This document shows positions 1 through 9,157 of a stretch of DNA of 38,559 nt, piece after piece. The notes beneath the pieces were generated by a model. The model saw nothing but the letters and a program-made list of their open reading frames with translations. It was not told the DNA's origin and made no database searches. Where the stretch lies: assembly GCF_008831285.2 (NCBI RefSeq), contig NW_022204817.1, forward strand, positions 1 to 38,559, given 5' to 3'. Position 1 is the first letter of the stretch; every line of letters begins with the position of its first letter. The position numbers and the translations under genes were made by a program. The DNA is from Nymphaea colorata (Eukaryota > Streptophyta > Magnoliopsida > Nymphaeales > Nymphaeaceae).

Positions 1-1793
1 TGGACATAGATTTTGGGCAAATAGGATTTACTAATCCATCCCTCGATATGATGTGGACAGACTTTCAAACATCCCTACAAACAATCAAGGATGACAATGT
101 AATGAAAACATATTTTCCTCCAAAGATAAAGATTCCAATTACCCCAAGTAGACATATATCAAATACGAAACCTGCTCAACTTAACTTTCTAGATACTACA
201 CGTCTAAATCTATGATAAACCAATCTTTTCGGCAAAACTATACAAACAATCATTGGAGATCCTAAACTGTTCATATAATTTAAAGCTCCTTTCCTAAAAC
301 TGTCTCCAAGCAACTTTCTGAAGCAACGATCCTTGAACCAACTTTTATCTAATCACAGGATAACATCATAGCCATGATCCAACTTTTGGCAAACCTAAAA
401 ATAATCAGATGGGTATTCTCATGAACCACCAAATTTGCATTAGATCTTATCTCACCCGGATTTTGTGTTAAATTCAGAATAAAGATATACAATTTGGATC
501 AAACATCTAATCTCGTGAGTTTGGTTTTAGATCAAGGATTCGAAACACATGCCTAATATGATTTACTTCAAGCTTTGAATTTGAAGGTTGAACGTACGAT
601 CTAAATCACAAGCATAATTAAAATCAGGTTTAGAAGTTGGATTTGACTTTTCCATCACGTCTCTAGATCAGAGGTCTAATCTGATCTGGTTTAGATGTTG
701 GAATTGGGCATTGAAAACAAGGCATTGATCAGAGGTCTAACCTGATCGGTTTTAGATGTTGGATTTCCGTTTTAGATTCAAGGTGAGGATCGAAGGTCAA
801 ATCTAATTTGGTCTAAATGTTGGACTTAGATTTTGTGCAAAATCGGATTTCCTAATCCATCCCTTGCTATGATGTGGACAGACTTTCAAACATCCCAACA
901 AACAATCAAGGAGGACATTGTAATGAAAACATATTTCTCCAAGATAAAGATTCCAATTACCCCATGAAGACATATATCAAATACGAAACCTTCAACACAA
1001 GCTCTTTGGATGGGGATATCAAAGTTAACTTTCTACCAACTGCATGTCGAAATCTTTGATAAACCAATCTTTCTGGCAAAACTATACAAACAATCTTTGA
1101 TAAACCAATCTTTCGACAAAACTATACAAACAATCATTGGAGATCATAAATTGTACATATAATTTAAAGATCCTTTCTAAAACTGTCTCCAAGCAACTTT
1201 CTGAACCGGCGATCCGACAACCAACTTTTATCTAATCACAGATAACATCATAGCCATGATCCAACTTTTGCGAACCTAAAAAATAATCAGATGGGTATTC
1301 CCATGAACGACCAAATTTGCATTAGATCGTACACGAATTGAGTTGGATCAGAGGTCTTATCTGACCCGGATTTGGTGTTGAATTCAGACTAGAGATATAC
1401 AATTTGGATCAAACATCTAATCTGGCCTGGCATAGTTGTTGGAGTTTGGTTTTAGATCAAGGATTCGAAACACAGGCCCAATATGATTTGCTTCAAACTT
1501 TGAATTTGAAGGTCGAACATACGATCTGAATCACAAGCATAATTAAAATCTGGTTTAGAAGTTGGATTTGACTTTCGCGTCACGTCTCTAGATCAGAGGT
1601 CTAATCTGATCTGGTTGAGATGTTGGAATTGGGCATTGAAAACAAGGTTTCGATCAGAGGTCTAACCCGATCGGTTTTATATGTTGGATTTCTGTTTTAG
1701 ATTCAAGGTGAGGATCGAAGGTCAAATCTAATTGGGACTAAATGTTGGACATAGATTTTGGGCAAAATAGGATTTACTAATCCATCCCTTGAT
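1..1793. repeat. Satellite block: monomer tail, A, B
   Basis: Bases 1-47 are the end of a preceding monomer. The A monomer (48-868, 821 bp) has lost about 27 bp around 172-183, between the AAACC and TTAACTTTCTAG landmarks. The B monomer (869-1793, 925 bp) is a variant. It has CCATGAAGACAT where most B copies have CCGTGAAGGCAT, and it carries the B-type 41-bp internal duplication around 1050-1130, with the second copy diverged. Confidence 0.85.
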
Positions 1794-4700
1794 ATGATGT
1801 GGACAGACTTTCAAACATCCCAACAAACAATCAAGGATGACATTGTAATGAAAACATATTTTCCTCCAAAGATAAATATTCCAATTACCCCAAGTAGACA
1901 TATATCAAATACGAAACCTTCAATACAATCTCTTTGGATGGGGATATCAAGATTAACTTTCTACATACTACATGTCTAAATCTATGATAAACCAATCTTT
2001 TCGACAAAACTATACAAACAATCATTGGAGATCATAAATTGTACACATAATTTAAAGATCCTTTCCTAAAACTGTCCCCAAGCAATTTTCTGAACGGCGA
2101 TCCGACAACCAACTTTTATCTAATCACAGGACAACAACATAGCCATGATCCAACTTTTCGCGAACCTAAAAAATAATCAGATGGGTATTCCCATGAACGA
2201 CCAAATTTGCATTAGATCGTACACGAATTGAGTTGGATCAGAGGTCTTATCTGACCCGGATTTGGTGTTGAATTCAGACTAGAGATATACAATTTGGATC
2301 AAACATCTAATCTGGCCTGGCATAGTTGTTGGAGTTTGGTTTTAGATCAAGGATTCGAAACACAGGCCCAATATGATTTGCTTCAAACTTTGAATTTGAA
2401 GGTCGAACATACGATCTGAATCACAAGCATAATTAAAATCTGGTTTAGAAGTTGGATTTGACTTTCGCGTCACGTCTCTAGATCAGAGGTCTAATCTGAT
2501 CTGGTTGAGATGTTGGAATTGGGCATTGAAAACAAGGTTTCGATCAGAGGTCTAACCCGATCGGTTTTATATGTTGGATTTCTGTTTTAGATTCAAGTGA
2601 GGATCCAAGGTCAAATCTAATGGACTAAATGTTGGACATAGATTTTGGGCAAATAGGATTTACTAATCCATCCCCTGATATGATGTGGACAGACTTTCAA
2701 ACATCCAACAAACAATCAAGGATGACATTGTAATGAAAACATATTTTCCTCCAAAGATAAATATTCCAATTACCCAAGTAGACATCTATCAAATACAAAA
2801 CCTTCAATACAATCTCTTTGGATGCGGTTATCAAGATTAACTTTCTACATACTACATGTCTAAATCTATGATAAACCAATCTTTTCGACAAAACTATACA
2901 AACAATCATTGGAGATCATAAATTGTACACATAATTTAAAGACCCTTTCCTAAAACTGTCCCAAGCAACTTTCTGAACCGGCGATCCGACAACCAACTTT
3001 TATCTAATCACAGGACAACAACATAGCCATGATCCAACTTTTCGCGAACCTAAAAATAATCAGATGGGTATTCCCATGAACGACCAAATTGCATTAGATC
3101 GTACACGAATTGAGTTGGATCAGAGGTCTTACCAGACCCGAATTTGGTGTTGAATTCAGACTAGAGATATACAATTTGGATCAAACATCTAATCTGGCCT
3201 GGCATATTGTTGGAGTTTGGTTTTAGATCAAGGATCAAAACACATGCCCAATGTGATTTGCTTCAAACTTTGAATTTGAAGGTCGAACATACGATCTGAA
3301 TCACAAGCATAATTAAAATCTGTTTTAGAAGTGGGATTTGACTTTCGCGTCACGTCTCTAGATCAGAGGTCTAATCTGATCTGGTGAGATGTTGGAACTG
3401 GGCATTGAAAACAAGGTTTCGATCAGAGGTCTAACACGATCGGTTTTATATGTTGGATTTCTGTTTTAGATTCAAGGTGAGGATCGAAGGTCAAATCTAA
3501 TTTGGTCAAAATAGGATTTACAAATCCATCCTTGATATGATGTGGACAGACTTTCAAACATCCCAACAAACAATCAAGGATGACATTGTAATGAAAACAT
3601 ATTTTCCTCCAAAGACAAATATTCCAATTACCCCAAGTAGACATATATCAAATACGAAACCTTCAATACAATCTCTTTGGATGGGGATATCAAGATTAAC
3701 TTTCCATATACTACATGTCTAAATCTATGATAAACCAATCTTTTCGACAAAACTATACAAACAATCATTGGAGATCATAAATTGTACACATAATTTAAAG
3801 ATCCTTTCCTAAAACTGTCCCCAAGCAACTTTCTGAACCGGCGATCCGACTACCAACTTTTATCTAATAACAGGACAACAACATAGCCATGCTCCAACTT
3901 TTCGCGAACCTAAAAAATAATCAGATGGGTATTCTCATGAACGACCAAATTTGCATTAGATCGTACACGAATTGAGTTGGATCAGAGGTCTTACCTGACC
4001 CGGATTTGGTGTTGAATTCAGACTAGAGATATACAATTTGGATCAAACATCTAATCTCGCCTGGCATAGTGGTTGGAGTTTGGTTTTAGATCAAGGATTC
4101 GAAACACAGGCCCAATGTGATTTGCTTCAAACTTTGAATTTGAAGGTCGAACATACGATCTGAATCACAAGCATAATTAAAATCTGGTTTAGAAGTGGGA
4201 TTTGACTTTCGCTTCACGTCTCTAATCAGAGGTCTAATCTGATCTGGTTGAGATGTTGGAATTGGGCATTGAAAACAAGGTTTCGATCAGAGGTCTAACC
4301 CGATCGGTTTTATATGTTGGATTTCTGTTTTAGATTCAAGGTGAGGATCCAAGGTCAAATCTAATGGGACTAAATGTTGGACATAGATTTTGGGCAAAAT
4401 AGGATTACTAATCCATCCCCTGATATGATGTGGACAGACTTTCAAACATCCCAACAAACAATCAAGGATGACATTGTAATGAAAAACATATTTTCCTCCA
4501 AAGATAAATATTCCAATTACCCCAAGTAGACATCTATCAAATACAAAACCTTCAATACAATCTCTTTGGATGCGGTTATCAAGATTAACTTTCTACATAC
4601 TACATGTCTAAATCTATGATAAACCAATCTTTTCGACAAAACTATACAAACAATCATTGGAGATCATAAATTGTACACATAATTTAAATATCCTTTCCTA

Positions 4701-5299
4701 AAACTGTCCCCAAGCAACTTTCTGAACCGGCGATCCGACAACCAACTTTTATCTAATCACAGGACAACAACATAGCCATGATCCAACTTTTCGCGAACCT
4801 AAAAATAATCAGATGGGTATTCCCATGAACGACCAAATTTGCATTAGATCGTACACGAATTGACTTGGATCAGAGGTCTTATCTGACCCGGATTTGGTGT
4901 TGAATTCAGATTAGAGATATACAATTTGGATCAAACATCTAATCTGGCCTGGCATAGTTGTTGGAGTTTGGTTTTAGATCAAACATCAATATGATTTGCT
5001 TCAAACTTGAATTTGAAGGTCGAACATACGATCTGAATCACAAGCATAATTAAAATCTGGTTTAGAAGTTGGATTTGACTTTCGCGTCGCGTCTCTAGAT
5101 CAGAGGTCTAATTTGATCTGGTTGAGATGTTGGAATTGGGCATTGAAAACAAGGTTTCGATCAGAGGTCTAACCTGATCGGTTTTATATGTTGGATTTCT
5201 GTTTTAGATTCAAGGTGAGGATCGAAGGTCAAATCTAATTTGGTCAAAATATGGACATAGATTTTGGGCAAAATAGGATTTACTATTCCATCCCTCGAT
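1794..5299. repeat. Run of four consecutive class C monomers
   Basis: Four C-type monomers follow one another at 1794-2679, 2680-3536, 3537-4424 and 4425-5299, with no A or B between them. All have CTTGAT- or CCTGAT-type bases before the anchor and the C-type TACTACATGTC sequence. The copies at 2680 and 4425 share private bases (GATGCGGTTATC, AAATACAAAACC), while 1794 and 3537 have GATGGGGATATC, so the run may be a dimer duplicated once. This is the only place in the window where the A-B-C order is replaced by a single-class run. Many one-base deletions are present. Confidence 0.85.
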
Positions 5300-7066
5300 A
5301 TGATGTGGACAGACTTTCAACATCCCTACAAACAATCAAGGATGACAATGTAATGAAAACATATTTCCTCCAAAGATAAAGATTCCAATTACCCCAAGTA
5401 GACATATATCAAATACGAAACCTTCAATACAAGCTCTTTGGAAGGGATATCAAAATTAACTTTCTAGATACTACACGTCTAAATCTATGATAAACCAATC
5501 TTTTCGGCAAAACTATACAACCAATCATTGGAGATCTGAAACTGTTCAAATAATTTAAAGCTCCTTTCCTAAAACTGTCTCCAAGCAACTTTCTGAAGCA
5601 ACGATCCTTGAACCAACTTTATCTAATCACAGGATAACATCATAGCCATGATCCAACTTTTGGCAAACCTAAAAATAATCAGAAGGGTATTCTCATGAAC
5701 CACCAAATTTGCATTAGATCTTATCTCACCCGGATTTTGTGTTAAATTCAGAATAAAGATATACAATTTGGATCAAACATCTAATCTCATGAGTTTGGTT
5801 TAGATCAAGTATTCGAAACGCATGCCTAATATGATTTGCTTCAAGCTTGAATTTGAAGGTTGAACGTACGATCTAAATCACAAGCATAATTAAAATCAGT
5901 TTAGAAGTTGGATTTGACTTTTCCATCACGTCTCTAGATCAGAGGTTTAATCTGATCTGGTTTAGATGTTGGAATTGGGCATTGAAAACAAGGCATTGAT
6001 CAGAGGTCTAACCTGATCGGTTTTAGATGTTGGATTTCCGTTTTAGATTCAAGGTGAGGATCGAAGGTCAAATCTAATTTGGTCTAAATGTTGGACTTAG
6101 ATTTTGTGCAAAATCGGATTTCCTAATCCATCCCTTGCTATGATGTGGACAGACTTTCAAACATCCCAACAAACAATCAAGGAGGACATTGTAATGAAAA
6201 CACATTTGTCTCCAGAGATAAAGATTCCAATTACCCCGTGAAGGCATATATCAAATACGAAACCTTCACACAAGCTCTTTGGATGGGGATATCAAAGTTA
6301 ACTTTCTACCAACTGCATGTCGAAATCTTTGATAAACCAATCTTCTGGCAAAACTATACCAAACAATCTTTGATAAACCAATCTTTCTGGCAAAACTATA
6401 CAAACAATCATTGGAGATCATAAATTGTACATATAATTTAAAGCTCCTTTCTTAAAACTGTCTCCAAGCAACTTTCTGAAGCGGCGATCCTACAACCAAC
6501 TTTTATCTAATCACAAGATAACATCATAGCCATGATCCAACTTTTGGCTAACCTAAAAAATAATCAGATCGGTATTTCCCATGAACGACCAAATTTGCAT
6601 TAGATCGTACACGAATTGAGTTGGATCAGAGGTCTTATCTGACCGCATTTGGTGTTGAATTCAGACTAGAGATATACAATTTGGATCAAACATCTAATCT
6701 GGCCTGGCATAGTTGGAGTTTGGTTTTAGATCAAGGATTCAAAACACAGGCCCAATGTGATTTGCTTCAAACTTTGAATTTGAAGGTCGAACATACGATC
6801 TGAATCACAAGCAAAATTAAAATCTGGTTTAGAAGTTGGATTTGACTTTCGCGTCACGTCTCTAGATCAGAGGTCTAATCTGATCTGGTTGAGATGTTGG
6901 ATTGGGCATTGAAAACAAGGTTTCGATCAGAGGTCTAACCCGATCGGTTTTATATGTTGGATTTCTGTTTTAGATTCAAGGTGAGGATCGAAGGTCAAAT
7001 CTAATTGGGACTAAATGTTGGACATAGATTTTGGGCAAAATAGGATTTACTAATCCATCCCTTGAT
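5300..7066. repeat. Satellite block: A, B
   Basis: A at 5300-6139 (840 bp) and B at 6140-7066 (927 bp) resume the regular order after the C run. The B copy carries the doubled 41-bp element (around 6328-6410) and the B-type CCGTGAAGGCAT. Confidence 0.85.
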
Positions 7067-7762
7067 ATGATGTGGACAGACTTTCAAACATCCCAACAAA
7101 CAATCAAGGATGACATTGTAATGAAAACATATTTTCCTCCAAAGATAAATATTCCAATTACCCCAAGTAGACATCTATCAATTACAAAACCTTCAATACA
7201 ATCTCTTTGGAAGGGGATATCAAGATTAACTTTCCACATACTACATGTCCAAATCTTTGATAAACCAATCTTTTCGACAAAACTATACAAACAATCATTG
7301 GAGATCATAAATTGTACACATAATTTAAAGATCCTTTCCTAAAACTGTCCCCAAGCAATTTTCTGAACCGGCGATCCGACAACCAACTTTTATATAATCA
7401 CAGGACAACAACGTTGCCATGATCCAACTTTTCGCGAACCTAAAAAATAATCAGATGGGTATTCCCATGAACGACCAAATTTGCATTAGATCGTACACGA
7501 ATTGAGTTGGATCAGAGGTCTTATCTGGCCCGGATTTGGTGTTGAATTCAGATTAGAGATATACAATTTGGATCAAACATCTAATCTGGCCTGGCATAGT
7601 TGTTGGAGTTTGGTTTTAGATCAAGGATTCGAAACACAGGCCCAATGTGATTTGCTTCAAACTTTGAATTTGAAGGTCGAACATACGATCTGAATCACAA
7701 GCAAAATTAAAATCTGGTTTAGAAGTTGGATTTGACTTTCGCGTCACGTCTCTAGATCAGAG
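7067..7762. repeat. Class C monomer, left fragment, split by the retrotransposon
   Basis: This is the first 696 bp of a C monomer, ending in the target site CAGAG. It continues at 12811-13011. Left plus right fragments, minus one target-site copy, give about 892 bp, the normal C length. Apart from the insertion the monomer is therefore intact. Confidence 0.92.
7758..7762. repeat. Target site duplication, left copy (CAGAG)
   Basis: Five bases immediately before the 5' LTR are repeated exactly at 12811-12815. Uninterrupted monomers have a single CAGAG at this point, for example at 22065-22069. A 5-bp duplication is the usual size for Ty1/copia integrases. Confidence 0.97.
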
Positions 7763-7775
7763 TGTTAGCGTATGG

Positions 7776-7801
7776 GGATCGGGTCTGTTCAGACCCGATC
7801 C
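7776..7801. repeat. Perfect inverted repeat near the LTR start
   Basis: Arms GGATCGGGTCTG (7776-7787) and CAGACCCGATCC (7790-7801) are exact reverse complements separated by TT. It repeats in the 3' LTR at 12549-12574. In DNA it would be a 26-bp near-palindrome; in RNA, a very tight stem. It lies in the presumed U3 region, upstream of the candidate TATA element. A role as a binding site for a dimeric factor or as a structural element is only an inference. Confidence 0.9.
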
Positions 7802-7808
7802 ATTCTCC

Positions 7809-7816
7809 TTATATCC
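7809..7816 (+). promoter_or_regulatory. Candidate TATA element of the 5' LTR
   Basis: TTATATCC is the best TATA-like sequence in the first part of the LTR, 46 bp from its start and just downstream of the inverted repeat. Other AT-rich stretches (7850-7870, 7896-7911) are alternatives. No transcription start can be fixed from sequence alone. Confidence 0.3.
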
Positions 7817-8037
7817 ACACGCCTAAAGTTACTAGGCGGTGGCTCTCTTGTAATTTTTTATCCTTTTATGTACAAATCTGTTGTAACCTATTAGGGTTAT
7901 TCTTTAATTAAAGATTAAGGAACGCAGGGCTGTGTTAAGCCGGCTGCTCCCTTTCCTCCATCGTCTTCTTTCATCCTCTCTTCTCAACATATCTGTTTTG
8001 CATACAGAGAGACGAGTACTTTGTGAAGATTCTTACA

Positions 8038-8050
8038 TGGTATCAGAGCC
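8038..8050 (+). other. Primer binding site, initiator Met-tRNA type
   Basis: TGGTATCAGAGCC begins directly after the CA end of the 5' LTR. It is the familiar plant copia sequence complementary to the 3' end of initiator methionine tRNA, which primes minus-strand DNA synthesis. Confidence 0.95.
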
Positions 8051-8256
8051 AGGTTGCATCGTCCTCCGGTGAGTGATTTCAGTTGATGTGATTAGCCCTA
8101 ATCTGCCCTAAATTCTTTCTTTTCTGCCGTGATCATCCCTCTTTTCAGTTTCTGCCCTAAATCTTGCATGATTTACCCTATTTGATTTGCCCTAATCGTT
8201 GTGCCCTAATCTTCTCATCGTTTTGCCCTAATTTTTGTCGTTGCCCTAAATCAATT
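8051..8256 (+). other. Untranslated leader with GCCCTAA repeats and two tiny upstream ORFs
   Basis: The 206-bp leader between primer site and gag contains GCCCTAA seven times, starting at 8095, 8105, 8154, 8190, 8203, 8225 and 8243, plus a variant ACCCTAT near 8175. Two upstream ATGs are present. ATG-TGA at 8086-8091 is a start codon followed at once by a stop, and 8168-8185 encodes five codons. Both end before gag. They could lower gag translation, but this is inference. Confidence 0.75.
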
Positions 8257-9157
8257 ATGGATCAGCCGACCCCCTCTTCTATCTTCCAGTTTTCTCTCCC
8301 AACTTATTTCACAAAAGCTGAATCATAGTAACTATTTGACTTGGAAACGTCAAATAGTCCCTTTTATCAAAAGTCATAGACTCTACGGGCATATCGATGG
8401 GACCACTCCAGCACCTCCTATGTATATTGACCGTGAAGTGAAGAAAACCGTAGTGGGAGATCAAGCTGCTGGGGCTGCGGCTATGAGTGAAATCAGATTT
8501 GAATATGAAACCATTACTGAAAATAATCCTGAGTATGAAGCTTGGCTGGCTCACGACCAGTCTCTTGTTGCCTATATTACTTCTACTTTGTCAGAGGAAG
8601 TATTAGGAGGTATTGATGATGATTTAACAGCCCTAGAGTTGTGGTCTACCCTTGCCACCACGTATTCTCAAGTATCCGAAGCACGTTTTCTGCAGTTAAG
8701 AAGGCAATTTCAGGACATCAAGCGTGGGACACGTACTGTTTTGGAGTATTTGAATGAAATTAAAAGTGTAAGTGATCAACTTGCTGCCATTGGACATCCC
8801 GTCAGCGACAAGGACAAAGTGCAACAAGCCTTGAGTGGACTGGGAACAGATTTTGATATTTTTTGCACAGCCTTGGAAGTCCTACCTATTCTTCCATCTT
8901 TCGAAGATCTCAAGGCTAAGTTATTCCAACACGAAGCTAGTCGTGTTCAGCGACAGAATTTGATTCCTTCCAACAGTCACAATGTACTGATCACAGGGAC
9001 ACATGCATTGCAAGGGAATCGCACTCGTACTTGGATTCCTCAGGCAGGAATGGGAAGAGGGATTCTCCCAACACCACAGGGCATGAATACTACATCTGCC
9101 ACATCTAGAAGGGTTCCGACTTGTTTCTATTGCAACAAGAGGGGGCATGTAAAGTGA
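8257..9157 (+). pseudogene. Copia gag, frameshifted and ended by a premature stop
   Basis: Capsid/nucleocapsid part of the polyprotein, which would package element RNA in cytoplasmic particles. The likely start is ATG 8257, in good plant context (A at -3, G at +4). Its frame reaches TAG at 8326 after 23 codons. The rest of gag is open in the +1-shifted frame, so a small indel lies between about 8297 and 8320, near AACTTATTT. The shifted frame has the gag core (residues such as LWSTL and FLQLRRQF around 8640-8710). It also has a CX2CX4HX4C zinc knuckle with ligands at 9122, 9131, 9146 and 9161. An in-frame TGA at 9155-9157 falls between the His and the last Cys of the knuckle, so translation would end before the finger is complete. 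The gag side is therefore doubly broken. The frame after the TGA continues without further shift into pol. Confidence 0.9.

Larger units (their letters stand above)
1..7762. repeat. Long-monomer plant satellite array, left part
   Basis: Head-to-tail copies of an AT-rich monomer of about 0.82-0.93 kb run without a break up to the retrotransposon. Every copy carries the anchor ATGATGTGGACAG, at 48, 869, 1794, 2680, 3537, 4425, 5300, 6140 and 7067. Classed by diagnostic bases, the order is A, B, C, C, C, C, A, B, C. All copies share one orientation. Short open frames recur in each copy, but they start at TTG or GTG, shift frame between classes and are broken by small indels, so I see no coding content. 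I do not recognise the satellite family. Its chromosomal location cannot be told from sequence. Confidence 0.95.
7763..8037 (+). repeat. 5' LTR of the copia element
   Basis: 275 bp, starting TGTTAGCG and ending TTCTTACA. It matches 12536-12810 at every base except position 8006. It should hold the element promoter and the start of the transcript. A near-terminal perfect inverted repeat with 12-bp arms lies at 7776-7801, and a smaller one (GCCTA/TAGGC) at 7821-7837. Confidence 0.97.

Noticed and set aside
7776-7801. Link between the LTR inverted repeat and the satellite's CCCGATCGG motif
   Set aside because: The shared string is short and the context differs. I take the resemblance as chance.
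8095-8250. Interstitial telomere repeat
   Set aside because: The GCCCTAA copies are spaced irregularly within the copia leader and are not a tandem CCCTAAA tract.
8336-8341. TTG as a possible gag start
   Set aside because: Plant initiation at TTG is not expected. The ATG at 8257 with good context lies upstream in another frame, which points to a frameshift instead.
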